Of a DNA stretch of 57,547 bases, positions 39,728 to 48,603 are shown piece after piece. The translations under genes and the position numbers were made by a program. The stretch lies in contig JALVTE010000002.1 of NCBI GenBank assembly GCA_027024155.1, forward strand, positions 1 through 57,547, written 5' to 3'. The notes below the pieces were generated by a model. That model did no database searches and was not told the origin of the DNA. It worked only from the letters and a program-made list of their open reading frames with translations. The number at the start of each line of letters is the position of its first letter. Position 1 is the stretch's first letter. This stretch comes from Campylobacteraceae bacterium (GTDB lineage Bacteria > Campylobacterota > Campylobacteria > Campylobacterales > Sulfurovaceae).

Positions 39728-40267
39728 TTATGATACTACGCCAGCAGCTAATAGTTTTTTATATTCTGGTCCCTCTTCTCCGAGAACCACTTTAGTACCA
39801 GTAATTTTAAATGGTGGTATTACAAGTGGACTTGGAGGTGGAGCTTTAAGTACTTCACCAGCAGCATTAAATTGTCCACCATGACAAGGACAAATAAACT
39901 TATTTTTCTCTGGGAAATAATCTGGAATACACCCTAAGTGTGTACACAATCCAATAACTATCATATACTTATGTCCACCAACAGTAACAAGACGCTTGTC
40001 ATCATAAGCATTCTCATTATTTCCATTTGGTGCACTATTTGGTTTAGCATTTTTAGGTACCTTAATAATTAAAACAGGTTTGCCACGCCACTTCTCCACC
40101 ACTAAAGTGTTTTCTGGAACATTACTTAAATCTAATGTTGTAAATCCTCCTGCCTTTACGCTTGGCAATGGATCCCAAGTTCGTTTAGCTGCATATAATG
40201 CACCCAATGCACCTAATCCAGCAAAGCCACCAAGAGCCATACCCATAAAGTCTCTTCTATCGCTCAT
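39728..40267 (-). CDS. petA: Rieske iron-sulfur subunit of the bc1 complex
   Basis: This is a 2Fe-2S protein, 179 aa. The cluster ligands are C108/H110 (CTHLGC, C113) and C126/H129 (CPCHGGQFN), with the C113-C128 disulfide. A twin-arginine signal (DRRDFMGMALGG) precedes a hydrophobic anchor. It is the first pet gene. A -10 box lies at 40303-40308. Confidence 0.96.
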   Translation of the reverse strand: MSDRRDFMGMALGGFAGLGALGALYAAKRTWDPLPSVKAGGFTTLDLSNVPENTLVVEKWRGKPVLIIKVPKNAKPNSAPNGNNENAYDDKRLVTVGGHKYMIVIGLCTHLGCIPDYFPEKNKFICPCHGGQFNAAGEVLKAPPPSPLVIPPFKITGTKVVLGEEGPEYKKLLAAGVVS

Positions 40268-40302
40268 AAGTATCCTTTCTAATAAAAATTGATTAACGAT
40301 AT

Positions 40303-40308
40303 ATTATA
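40303..40308 (-). promoter_or_regulatory. -10 box of the petABC operon
   Basis: TATAAT on the minus strand, 35 nt before the petA ATG. AAAGGAT is an adequate ribosome-binding site before the start. The remaining 40309-40381 is AT-rich with no gene. Confidence 0.6.
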
Positions 40309-40381
40309 AGTTTATTTTTATTAAATAGAGTTGTTGAGAGATTAAAGCTGAGTTTATTATCATAGTTTGTGTGAAATAACT

Positions 40382-41200
40382 TCACACATAATTTTTTACT
40401 ATTGTAACTATTTCTTTATTTATATTCTGTATGATACTATTTTCTACTTCTAATTTATTAGAAAAATTTATATTCCTATTTAATATTTCTATATTTAATT
40501 TATTCAATACATCAATAGTACAACTTTCTAAATCTTCAAGTGCCAAATATCGTACAGTAGAGCTATTTGCCTTTGCTTCAATAGCAACCTGTAAATCAGA
40601 AGTAATAATATTATTATAATTTGATATAGCTAAATAGTAATCTTCAGGTTCAATTATCTTATGAAAAACTTCAGCAAGCATATCTTCATATTTAACAAAA
40701 AAATAATTACCCCAATATAGGTCTAAACTCTTATTCTTAAATATTTCTAAATTTTTAATTATAGTTTTATTATAATCGCTATCTCCATATATAAATAGTG
40801 TTTTATCCTCTTTAGTACCATTTACTTCACTATATATATTCTTATTCTGGCTTAATTCGATAATTTCTGCACCATTAAGCGTTAAATCACTACAAACATC
40901 TTTTATATAAATAACTTTTTTAAAATAGTCTGGATACTCTAACACCTTACCCTCTAACTCTTCTGGAGAATCTATAATTACAATATCTTCTACAGTTGCA
41001 ACTGCATCTATATCTTTAATAGTCTCTATTGTAGTAGCAAGAGGTAAGCCCCATTCTCTTGCAAGAAGCTGTGCTCTATACTCATTGAGTAAAAGTTCGC
41101 ACTCTACACCATCTGCTTTAAAAGCATCAAAAAGCCCTTTTGCTCTACGTAAGGCATCTAAATTCTCTTTATGGTTTGTATAAGCGTATAAATATACCAC
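40382..41200 (-). CDS. Conserved protein of unknown function coupled to mnmG
   Basis: This is 272 aa and is not confidently recognised. Two alpha/beta segments are visible (MVYLYAYTNHKENLDALRRA, then TLFIYGDSDYNKTIIKNLEIF and LYWGNYFFVKYED), giving the look of a two-lobed nucleotide-sugar-type fold, which is inference. The start is GTG and shares one base with the mnmG stop. Strict coupling suggests a partner role, perhaps regulatory. The C-terminal half is much more AT-rich than the N-terminal half. Confidence 0.65.
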   Translation of the reverse strand: MVYLYAYTNHKENLDALRRAKGLFDAFKADGVECELLLNEYRAQLLAREWGLPLATTIETIKDIDAVATVEDIVIIDSPEELEGKVLEYPDYFKKVIYIKDVCSDLTLNGAEIIELSQNKNIYSEVNGTKEDKTLFIYGDSDYNKTIIKNLEIFKNKSLDLYWGNYFFVKYEDMLAEVFHKIIEPEDYYLAISNYNNIITSDLQVAIEAKANSSTVRYLALEDLESCTIDVLNKLNIEILNRNINFSNKLEVENSIIQNINKEIVTIVKNYV

Positions 41201-43077
41201 TATTTACCCCTCTGACGCATTTTTATATATACATGAATTATCTCTAAAGCTGCAGGTGTTATACCACTAATTAACGATGCACTCTGCAAAGTTGGTGGAT
41301 TTGCTGTTTGCAACTTCTCTACTACTTCATTACTTAAACCTTGCACTGTCGAGTAATCAAAATCTTGAGGTATTTTAATTTTTAGCATATTTTGCATATT
41401 ATCTATTTGGCTCTGCTGTTTCTCGATATATCGATAATATTTAGCCTCAACTAAAATTTGCTCTAATGCTTCTTGATTATACTTTGCAAAATCTGGTACA
41501 AGTGCTAAAAGTTTATCTACAGTTGGTTCTTTAATTCTAGCAATAATATCAATAAATGCTGTTTTGTCATTTATTTTAGTTTCACCAAGCTCTTGCAATT
41601 TAGCACTAAACTCTTTTGTAGGTGTAGCAAATGTTGTTTTTAAATAAGTTAAAGCTTCGTTAATATCACTCTTTAATTTTTCTACTCTATTTATAAAATC
41701 GCTATCTAATAAATTTAACTCTTTAGCATACTCTACCAATCTAATGTGTGCATTATCTTCTCTTAAAAGCAAGCGATACTCTGCCCTACTTGTAAACATA
41801 CGGTATGGCTCTTTAGTTCCCTTTGTTACCAAATCGTCGATTAAAACACCAATATATGCTTCGTCTCTTCTTAACACCAATGGCTCTCTGCCTTGTAAAG
41901 CAAGTACTGCATTTATACCAGCCATTAGCCCCTGTGCAGCTGCCTCTTCATAACCAGTTGTTCCATTTACTTGCCCAGCCCAGTAAAGCCCCTTTATCTT
42001 TTTAGTCTCTAAAGTATGCTTTAACTCTGTTGGATCGATATAATCATACTCAATAGCGTAACCATAACGAATAATTTTAGCATTCTCTAAGCCCTTCATT
42101 GAGTGAATCATAGCCTCTTGAACATCTGTTGGTAAAGAGGTACTTAAGCCATTTAAATAGTACTCATTCGACTCTAGCGTTTGCGGCTCTACAAATATCT
42201 GGTGGCGTGGTCTTTCGCTAAATCGGTTAATTTTATCTTCGATACTTGGGCAGTATCTTGGACCTACACCATCAATTTGCCCTGTAAATAGTGGTGCTCT
42301 ATCGAAGTTTCCTTCGATAATTTGGTGTGTTGTCTCATTTGTATAAGCCATATGACACGGCAGTTGTGTAGGGTTAAAACTCTCTTTGTCTGTTCTAAAC
42401 GAAAATGGCATTGGCGGATTATCGCCACCCTGCTCTTCTAATTGGCTAAAATCTATACTATCGCCCGCAACTCTTGCACAAGTTCCAGTTTTCAAACGCC
42501 CAATTCTAAAGCCTAACTCTCTAAGATGCTCAGCCAACGAAATAGATGCAAACTCCCCCTGTCTGCCTGCTTGTTGCTGAACTTCGCCTATATGTATAAG
42601 CCCATTTAAGAATGTTCCACTAGCTACAATAACTTTTGGTGCTAAATACTCATTTTTAAGCTGAGTCACTACACCCTTTACCTCGCCATCTTCCAAAATC
42701 AGAGACTCTACAATCTCTTGTTTTATATCCAAATTATCAATACTATATAGTCTATCTCGTATAACTATTCTGTATCTATCCATATCTATCTGTGCACGAC
42801 TACCACGAACAGCAGGACCTTTAGAGGCGTTTAGTATTCTAAATTGCAAACCTGCCTTGTCGGTTGCTAGCGCCATCTCTCCGCCAAGAGCGTCTATCTC
42901 TTTAACTAAATGCCCCTTAGCCAAACCACCAATAGCAGGGTTACAAGAGCTTGCACCAATTTGCTCTGCTAGTATTGTTATCATTAAAGTTTTAGCACCC
43001 ATTCTAGCAGCCGAACTTGCTGCCTCTATACCTGCGTGTCCGCCACCAATTACTATTACATCATACTCTTTAGCCAT
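41200..43077 (-). CDS. mnmG: tRNA uridine-5-carboxymethylaminomethyl modification enzyme MnmG
   Basis: This FAD protein works with MnmE to modify wobble uridine. It is 625 aa. The FAD-binding [10 protein letters not shown] is at the N-terminus; [34 protein letters not shown] and [10 protein letters not shown] follow. The C-terminal helical MnmE-binding domain is intact. It is divergent from ribE with 57 nt between starts. Confidence 0.97.
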   Translation of the reverse strand: MAKEYDVIVIGGGHAGIEAASSAARMGAKTLMITILAEQIGASSCNPAIGGLAKGHLVKEIDALGGEMALATDKAGLQFRILNASKGPAVRGSRAQIDMDRYRIVIRDRLYSIDNLDIKQEIVESLILEDGEVKGVVTQLKNEYLAPKVIVASGTFLNGLIHIGEVQQQAGRQGEFASISLAEHLRELGFRIGRLKTGTCARVAGDSIDFSQLEEQGGDNPPMPFSFRTDKESFNPTQLPCHMAYTNETTHQIIEGNFDRAPLFTGQIDGVGPRYCPSIEDKINRFSERPRHQIFVEPQTLESNEYYLNGLSTSLPTDVQEAMIHSMKGLENAKIIRYGYAIEYDYIDPTELKHTLETKKIKGLYWAGQVNGTTGYEEAAAQGLMAGINAVLALQGREPLVLRRDEAYIGVLIDDLVTKGTKEPYRMFTSRAEYRLLLREDNAHIRLVEYAKELNLLDSDFINRVEKLKSDINEALTYLKTTFATPTKEFSAKLQELGETKINDKTAFIDIIARIKEPTVDKLLALVPDFAKYNQEALEQILVEAKYYRYIEKQQSQIDNMQNMLKIKIPQDFDYSTVQGLSNEVVEKLQTANPPTLQSASLISGITPAALEIIHVYIKMRQRGK

Positions 43078-43134
43078 TTTTCTACCTATTTCGCTATAAT
43101 TATTATCGCAATTATAGCTAAAAAAGGTTCAAGT

Positions 43135-43752
43135 GTGTTTACAGGATTAATAAGAGAAATAGCAGAAGTAGAGAGCTTTAATAATGGCAAGTTAAAAATA
43201 GTTTCTAAGCACCAAGCAAAAGTAGGCGACTCAATAGCAATAAATGGCGTTTGCCTTACAGTTACCGATACCTTTAATGGAGGGTTTTACTTAAATGTAG
43301 CAAGCGAAACAAAAAGCATAGTAGACGACAGTAAATTTCAAGACAAAGTACACTTAGAGCCAGCTATGCAAATGGGCGATAGATTCGAAGGCCACATCGT
43401 CCAAGGTCATGTAGATACACTAGGCGAGGTTATAAAAATAGATAATCACGGCAATGGAGTAGACTTCTATATAAAAGTACCACAAGAGCAGATAGCATAC
43501 ATAGTACCAAAAGGCTCTATAACAATAGATGGTGTCTCTCTTACAGTAAACGAAGTTTACGAAGATAGCTTCCGCTTAACCATAATACCCCACACACTAG
43601 AAAACACCCTTATAAAAAACTATAAAATTGGAAGCAAAGTAAATATAGAAACCGATATGTTCGCAAGATACATAGAGCACATACTAGCCAACAAAAAAGC
43701 CTGCAAAACCACAAGCTGGAGCGAAATAGACGCAATAAACATGAGCTTTTAG
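43135..43752 (+). CDS. ribE: Riboflavin synthase, alpha subunit
   Basis: This enzyme converts two lumazines to riboflavin. It is 205 aa with two homologous barrels (FTGLIREIAEV..AINGVCLTV and FEGHIVQGHVD..TIDGVSLTV). The start is GTG at 43135 with AAGG upstream. The in-frame extension to 43036 would overlap mnmG and adds a non-family sequence, so it was rejected. RibA at 24364 is another enzyme of the same pathway. Confidence 0.95.
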   Translation: MFTGLIREIAEVESFNNGKLKIVSKHQAKVGDSIAINGVCLTVTDTFNGGFYLNVASETKSIVDDSKFQDKVHLEPAMQMGDRFEGHIVQGHVDTLGEVIKIDNHGNGVDFYIKVPQEQIAYIVPKGSITIDGVSLTVNEVYEDSFRLTIIPHTLENTLIKNYKIGSKVNIETDMFARYIEHILANKKACKTTSWSEIDAINMSF

Positions 43753-43793
43753 CCAAGTTGGAAGTTTGAAGTAAAAAACTTAAAGTAGAGTGT

Positions 43794-44094
43794 GGTGCCC
43801 TCCAATACCATTAAGTTAAGAGTAAAATATCCATTTATTGGCATAAAGATTAAAGATTAAAGATTAAAGCTTAAAGCAGAAAGCAAAAAAATTATCTGCC
43901 TCCTGTCATCCCCAACAGAAAAGGGGATCCACGATTTTAAATGCTTAAAAGTTAAAATAGGACTTTTATAGCAGTTCAAACCATGGATTCCCACTTTCGC
44001 GGGAATGACGAGGTGGTTAGCTTTTGGCTTTGTGCTTTAAGCTTTGTACATTTTATGGATATAAAATCCTTAATTTAATGGCATTGGTGGTGCC
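43794..44094. repeat. Concentric composite element E5
   Basis: This is the best example of nesting. The outer ends (43794-43837 and 44050-44094) are inverted CCATTAAGTTAAG-type repeats. Next inwards are 7-nt units: AAAGATT three times, AAAGCTT, AAAGCAG on the left (about 43846-43884), and TTAGCTT, TTGGCTT, TGTGCTT, TAAGCTT on the right (about 44019-44046). In the centre are two facing dRS3-like units (about 43903-43932 and 43982-44009). It lies between ribE and the cupin gene. Confidence 0.88.
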
Positions 44095-44126
44095 ATCACC
44101 ACACATTTTAATCAAACAACAAAAAA

Positions 44127-44152
44127 GGGTGTGGTAAGGTTACCATACCCTT
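44127..44152. repeat. Covarying hairpin, copy 3
   Basis: AGGGTGTGGTAA, GG, TTACCATACCCT forms an 11-12 bp stem. Compared with the copies at 20915 and 29314, C:G and G:C pairs are replaced by T:A and A:T at matching positions, so the fold is kept. It lies about 33 nt upstream of the cupin start codon. Confidence 0.65.
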
Positions 44153-44184
44153 ACACACTCCAGCTCCCAAAACAAGGATTCAAC

Positions 44185-44490
44185 ATGAATATATACGATT
44201 ACATTAGCCCAAACAGTGGCGAAGAATTTACTACCCTATTAGAAAAAGAGAATATAAAAATAGTTAGAATTGTAAGTTCAGATAAATTAGAGACTAAAGA
44301 GTACTCTCAAAAAGAAGATGAATTTGTAATTTTACTAGAAGGTAAAGCACTCTTAGAGTTAGAGAATCAAAAGATAAACCTCTCAAAAGGTGATACACTC
44401 TTTATTCCAGCTTACAAAAAGCATAAAGTCTTAAAATGTCAAAAAGGAACTCTTTGGATAGCAATACATATAAATCCTCTTCCAAAATAA
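44185..44490 (+). CDS. Small cupin-domain protein
   Basis: This is a 101-aa single cupin barrel. DEFVILLEGKALLELENQKINL and GDTLFIPAYKKHKVL follow the cupin motif 1 and 2 pattern, though with few metal-binding histidines (only HK in motif 2). The ATG at 44185 has AAGGA 7 nt before it, so the longer frame beginning at 44131 inside the hairpin was not used. Ligand and function are unknown; it could be a metal- or stress-related sensor. Confidence 0.8.
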   Translation: MNIYDYISPNSGEEFTTLLEKENIKIVRIVSSDKLETKEYSQKEDEFVILLEGKALLELENQKINLSKGDTLFIPAYKKHKVLKCQKGTLWIAIHINPLPK

Positions 44491-44600
44491 CTAAATAACT
44501 CCATAATATGGATATTTTATTTAAAATAATTCAAATAATTAAGTTTGTTTTTAAGATAAATTAAATAGACTAACACTACCAAATAATTGGAGTATATAAA

Positions 44601-45206
44601 ATGAAATATCTTAAAATATTAGGCTTAAGCTTATCTATAATATTTATGAGTGGTTGTACCGTTGATGAACTATTAAAAGAGTTAAATATGAAACATCCGC
44701 CAAAAGTTAATTTAATAGAAGCTATAGATAGTGGAAAAGTAGGTGGCTTTGATAGAAATGACCCAATAAATATTCAATATGAAGTTCTTTTAAATTATGT
44801 TAGAAGTATGGATATACAATGTATCGATGACAATATGAAAAGTGGTCCTTCTCCAGAAATTAGCAACAATAGTAAACTTGTAGATGCAGCAAAAGAGCAT
44901 AGTGATGATATGTTAAGTACTGGAAACTTTAGTCATGAGGGTAGCGATGGTAGCCATAGCTACGATAGAATGAGAAAATATGGTTTCAAAGGTTTAAAAT
45001 ATGCAGAAAATATCTACCGCGAACACGATTCTCTAGGTAATGGCAAAGATGCTTGGATACATGCAATCGAATCTTGGATAACAAGTACAGATGGTCACTG
45101 CTCTAATATGATGGATCCAGACATAACAGATTTTGGTATGTACGAATCTAAAAATAGTAACAATACAACATCATATATAACATTAGATTTAGGTCAAAAA
45201 GAGTAA
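44601..45206 (+). CDS. CAP/SCP-domain lipoprotein
   Basis: This is 201 aa with a lipoprotein signal and lipobox MSGC (Cys 19). The remaining chain is a CAP (SCP/PR1-like) domain: LVDAAKEHSDDMLSTGNFSHEGSDG, YAENIYRE and DGHCSNMMDPDITDFGM. It is likely anchored in a membrane facing the periplasm or surface. The role of bacterial CAP proteins is largely unknown. Two cysteines outside the lipobox may form a disulfide. Confidence 0.88.
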   Translation: MKYLKILGLSLSIIFMSGCTVDELLKELNMKHPPKVNLIEAIDSGKVGGFDRNDPINIQYEVLLNYVRSMDIQCIDDNMKSGPSPEISNNSKLVDAAKEHSDDMLSTGNFSHEGSDGSHSYDRMRKYGFKGLKYAENIYREHDSLGNGKDAWIHAIESWITSTDGHCSNMMDPDITDFGMYESKNSNNTTSYITLDLGQKE

Positions 45207-45255
45207 ATTCACTCTGACCTACCCAAAATTAAAAAATATATGGTAAAATTTCTTT

Positions 45256-45365
45256 AGGGTAGCTCCAATACCATTAAGTTAAGGATTTTATATCCATTTT
45301 TTAGCTTTTAGCTTATTATATTTTATGGAGTTAAGACTCTTAATTTAATAGCAATAATATGACAG
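45256..45365. repeat. Minimal composite element E6
   Basis: About 110 bp: the left end has AGCTCCAATACCATTAAG and TTAAGGATTTTATATCCAT, and the right end has the inverse (ATGGAGTTAAGACTCTTAATTTAAT..CAGCTCC). Between them are only two heptad-like units (TTAGCTT). It looks like the element without dRS3-like units inside. It sits between the CAP and DksA-like genes. Confidence 0.78.
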
Positions 45366-45443
45366 CTCCAACTCAAATTATGCCTTAGAGATTAACAAAT
45401 ATTTAGCTAATGCATAATTTGGGTTTAAAACTATTGGAAGAAT

Positions 45444-45791
45444 ATGACTAATAAAGAGAAAGAAAACTTCAAAAAGAGTATAGAAAAACAGATACAAGAG
45501 TTAAGTGCTGAGATAGATAGTATTAAAAAAGCCCTCTATCCAGAACGGGGGAAAGGTCCTAGCGATAAAGTAGCACATCTCAATTTTAAACTAGACCAGA
45601 GTATACATATACAGCGTTACGAAGAGGGAACAAAACGCTTAAACAGACTAAAACAGGCTTACCTTAAAATAGATACACCAGAGTATGGTATTTGTAAAGA
45701 GTGTGAAGAGGAGATATCTATCGAGAGATTAAAGCTAATGCCCGAATCTATATATTGTGTAGCTTGTATGGAAGAGTTAGGTTTAAAGTAG
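45444..45791 (+). CDS. DksA/TraR-family zinc-finger protein
   Basis: This is 115 aa with an N-terminal coiled coil (residues about 5-33) and a C-terminal C4 zinc finger, C84-C87 and C105-C108 (YGICKEC, YCVAC). It is shorter than classical DksA. The family binds the RNA polymerase secondary channel and modulates transcription with ppGpp. The acidic tip residues of DksA (DxxDxA) are not obvious, so its activity may differ. Confidence 0.85.
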   Translation: MTNKEKENFKKSIEKQIQELSAEIDSIKKALYPERGKGPSDKVAHLNFKLDQSIHIQRYEEGTKRLNRLKQAYLKIDTPEYGICKECEEEISIERLKLMPESIYCVACMEELGLK

Positions 45792-45795
45792 AAAT

Positions 45796-45920
45796 TAAGT
45801 GCACATCCAATGCTATTAAGTTAAGGATTCCATATCCCATTTCTTGGCTTTAAGCTCAAAGCTAGCTACTTCGTCACTCCCACAGAAGTGGATAATACCA
45901 ATTAATTAAGGGCACATCTT
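45796..45920. repeat. Partial composite element E7 between convergent genes
   Basis: The left end (CATCCAATGCTATTAAGT, then TAAGGATTCCATATCCCAT) is followed by heptads (TTGGCTT, TAAGCTC, AAAGCTA). One dRS3-like half unit (about 45868-45890, CGTCACTCCCACAGAAGTGG) comes next. The right end is truncated to GGGCAC only. It separates the convergent DksA-like and TauE genes. Confidence 0.75.
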
Positions 45921-45939
45921 ACAGTAGTAAAATTCACAC

Positions 45940-46686
45940 TTATACAGTGTGAATAAGAAAATTATACAACATTTTAAAAGCTAAAATATATAATAAAAAC
46001 CCCATAAGTTTTTTTGTCTTTTTTTGGTCTAACTTAAAATGCATTAAGTAGTTGCCAAGATAACCACCTGCAATAGATGCAAACATTACACATAGCAACA
46101 ATACCCAATCTAATTTTACATAACTTGCATAAGTAAAAAATGAACTAATTGCAGCAAATGGCACTACCGAACTTACAGTTACAGCAACTCTCTTTGGCTC
46201 ATATCCAAGCAAAATTAAAAGTGGCATTAAAATATTACCGCCTCCAACACCTAGCATACCAGCTAAAAAGCCAACAAATGCCCCAGATATAAATAAAATA
46301 GCTCTACCTTCAGCTTTATATAGTGCCTTTTTCTTTCCAAACATCATCATAGATGCACTATAAAATAGGAGCAACATAAAGAAAAATTTAACATAATGTT
46401 CATTGAAAAATTGACTAATATATGCACCAAGTGGAGCAAAAATTAACATCATTAAAGCAATAGGCCATACAAATGATAAATCTAAAACTTTTCGTTTAAA
46501 ATTCATTACGCTAGCAGTAATAGTAGTACTAGCACCTGCAAAGAGCCCAACAGCTTTTGCCACAACAAACTCTAAACCCATAAAGTTAAGCACTGGAATT
46601 AAAGCAATTCCAGAGCCTGTACCACCCATAGAAAAAACTAAAGATAACACAAAGGCGATAATTGTATATATAAAATAATCAGCCAT
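45940..46686 (-). CDS. TauE/SafE-family sulfite/sulfur-compound permease
   Basis: This is 248 aa and consists almost entirely of membrane helices (about eight). The paired family motifs MGGTGSGIALIPVLNFMGL and GMLGVGGGNILMPLLILLGY mark the two halves. The family exports or imports small sulfonates, sulfite or thiosulfate. It is 8 nt after the thioredoxin-fold gene and near an SQR-like gene, so a sulfur-oxidation role is reasonable. That role is inference. Confidence 0.85.
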   Translation of the reverse strand: MADYFIYTIIAFVLSLVFSMGGTGSGIALIPVLNFMGLEFVVAKAVGLFAGASTTITASVMNFKRKVLDLSFVWPIALMMLIFAPLGAYISQFFNEHYVKFFFMLLLFYSASMMMFGKKKALYKAEGRAILFISGAFVGFLAGMLGVGGGNILMPLLILLGYEPKRVAVTVSSVVPFAAISSFFTYASYVKLDWVLLLCVMFASIAGGYLGNYLMHFKLDQKKTKKLMGFLLYILAFKMLYNFLIHTV

Positions 46687-46694
46687 TAAATACC

Positions 46695-47222
46695 TTAGTT
46701 AAGTACTTTTTTTAACTCTTTGGCACCATTTATCATTTTAACATTAGTTACTACTTTATTATTTAACGATACTATAATAATTTTATCAGCATCTATGCCA
46801 TTTTTATAGACTTTAGCTATATTCTCATCATAAATTAATGCAACAGAGTATGGGCTCTTTCTAAAGTCTGGTAGTGCAAAAGTATTTCTAATAACTGTTG
46901 GCATACCACTTACATCTGCAACAAAAATAGTATTACGTGATGGCAGATAATCTTTAGGCTCTTTTTTTAGTAACTCTCTTACAGTATGTCCTGTCTTTTT
47001 TGCAAATACAAATATTACCTGCTTTGTACTGTTGCTTAACTCTATTGGTTTATCGAATTGGTCAGGCAATTTAAACTCTAATTTTGAGCCAACTTTTAAA
47101 CCATTGCTTGCTTTTGCAGAATATTTACTACTATCATAATTACTCTTACCATTTATTGCAAATAATGCACCGACTGCAACTAATATAAGCACAATTACCG
47201 AAATTAAGACTTTTTTTAACAC
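46695..47222 (-). CDS. Membrane-anchored thioredoxin-fold protein lacking cysteines
   Basis: This is 175 aa. One N-terminal helix (VLISVIVLILVAVGALFAI) is followed by a domain like AhpC/TlpA/YtfJ (GLKVGSKLEFKLPDQFDKPIEL, KQVIFVFAKKTGH, SVALIYDENIAKVYKNG). The place where CxxC would be has FAKKTGH instead and the whole chain has no cysteine. It cannot act as a thiol oxidoreductase; a chaperone or scaffold role is possible. It is coupled to TauE and downstream of the SQR-like gene. Confidence 0.7.
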   Translation of the reverse strand: MLKKVLISVIVLILVAVGALFAINGKSNYDSSKYSAKASNGLKVGSKLEFKLPDQFDKPIELSNSTKQVIFVFAKKTGHTVRELLKKEPKDYLPSRNTIFVADVSGMPTVIRNTFALPDFRKSPYSVALIYDENIAKVYKNGIDADKIIIVSLNNKVVTNVKMINGAKELKKVLN

Positions 47223-47271
47223 TGTTAAATCCTTTTTATTTATATAAATTGAGATTTTGGAAGTATAGCAG

Positions 47272-47297
47272 AAAATTCAAGCAAATGCTTGAATTTT
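47272..47297. terminator. Hairpin terminator after the SQR-like gene
   Basis: AAAATTCAAGC..GCTTGAATTTT is a perfect inverted repeat. On the minus strand it lies 2 nt after the SQR-like stop and is followed by TTTTC. On the plus strand it is followed by a longer T-run. It would separate the SQR-like gene from the thioredoxin-fold/TauE pair or at least attenuate readthrough. Confidence 0.65.
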
Positions 47298-47298
47298 T

Positions 47299-48501
47299 TT
47301 ACATTCCTGGAATTCTAGGAATTTTACCAAGTTTAGAGTTTCTACAGTACCAACCCCAACCTTTTTTAAGCCAGTGTCCAATTACTGGCATTGGCACCAT
47401 TTTACCACCTTTATTATCTCTATAAACAAATGCAGCACCATCACCACTATCCATTACACATAGTATATTTAAGTGATTCTCGTAACCTTTTCTTTTTTCT
47501 GAACCAAGTGCCATTTGCTTAATATTATAAGCAACATTTCTAGCCATAACCTCAGCAATGTGCCCCTGCTTTGCTCTCCAGTCAGGTCCTTGAAGTGCCA
47601 CACTATCACCTATTGCAAATACTTTATAATTACCCTCTTCACTCTCACCACTCTCATCAAAATTGTGCTGAACTTCACAATAATCATTAATCATTATCAA
47701 GCCAGCTTCATTCAATGGTAAATCACTATTCTCAAATACTTTATGTCCATTACCTGCTGGTATAAACATTGTAAAATCACTCTCTAATTTGCTATCATCT
47801 TCGAAAACAATACCATCTTCCTCAAATCTTGTTATCTTTTTACCAAAGTGTGTATTTATATCTAATTTTTTAAAGAAAACATCCATCATCTTTAACGCTT
47901 GTTTGCCCATTCTCGCCCCTGGTTCTGCCATTGGTGCAAAGAAAGTTAGCTCAAATTTATCCCTTATTCCTAGTTTCTTAAGTTGATTATGTAGGTTAAA
48001 GATAACCTCAAATGCAGGACCACCACGAACATTACTCGGGTCTTTAGGGTTACCACCAAAGCCCATAGCAATTTTACCGCTACCTTTTGCTATAAGTTCA
48101 TCAATTCTCTCTTTAATTTTCGGTGCTTCTTGTGGGTCTCCACAAATAGATAAAAAGTTTTCACTACCCTCATGCTTCATTTTGCCAGCACCAATGCCTA
48201 TAACTAAATACTCATAATTATAAGTTTTATTTGCACAATAAACTTTCCCCTCTTTTGTCTTAATAGACTCAACCTCATCAATTATTACTTCAAAGCCATG
48301 GGCATTGGCAATATCAGATAGAGGTACACTTATATCTTCCATCTTTGCTTCGCCTGTTGGTATCCAAATAGACGTTGGATAGATGTAGAAGAAGTCTCTA
48401 TTTGAAATTAGAGTAACGCTAAAGCCCTCTTTTCTTAAAAATATAGCAGCTTCAACACCAGCAAAACCACCACCTAAAACTAAAACTTTTGAATTTGACA
48501 T
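47299..48501 (-). CDS. Sulfide:quinone oxidoreductase-like flavoprotein
   Basis: This is a 400-aa FAD protein of the SQR/NDH-2 superfamily. FAD-binding is VLGGGFAGVEAA (about 8-19) and the second FAD contact is VFAIGDSVALQGP (about 294-306). Cysteines C120 and C348 fall where two of the three SQR redox cysteines are found; the third (near 156) is absent. An amphipathic C-terminal segment (HWLKKGWGWYCRNSKLGK) suggests membrane association. It may be an unusual SQR type or a related dehydrogenase. Neighbouring TauE supports sulfur chemistry. Confidence 0.78.
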   Translation of the reverse strand: MSNSKVLVLGGGFAGVEAAIFLRKEGFSVTLISNRDFFYIYPTSIWIPTGEAKMEDISVPLSDIANAHGFEVIIDEVESIKTKEGKVYCANKTYNYEYLVIGIGAGKMKHEGSENFLSICGDPQEAPKIKERIDELIAKGSGKIAMGFGGNPKDPSNVRGGPAFEVIFNLHNQLKKLGIRDKFELTFFAPMAEPGARMGKQALKMMDVFFKKLDINTHFGKKITRFEEDGIVFEDDSKLESDFTMFIPAGNGHKVFENSDLPLNEAGLIMINDYCEVQHNFDESGESEEGNYKVFAIGDSVALQGPDWRAKQGHIAEVMARNVAYNIKQMALGSEKRKGYENHLNILCVMDSGDGAAFVYRDNKGGKMVPMPVIGHWLKKGWGWYCRNSKLGKIPRIPGM

Positions 48502-48603
48502 TTTTTATTCCTTATTATAAGTTAATTTAATACTTAATATTATTATATATTATAAAGTAGGAATTATACAAATATATATTTAAATTAAGATAATAAAAAT
48601 AGA

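Noticed and set aside
43036-43134. Upstream extension of ribE
   Set aside because: It overlaps the mnmG start, is hydrophobic and unlike riboflavin synthase; GTG at 43135 has a ribosome-binding site and matches the family start.
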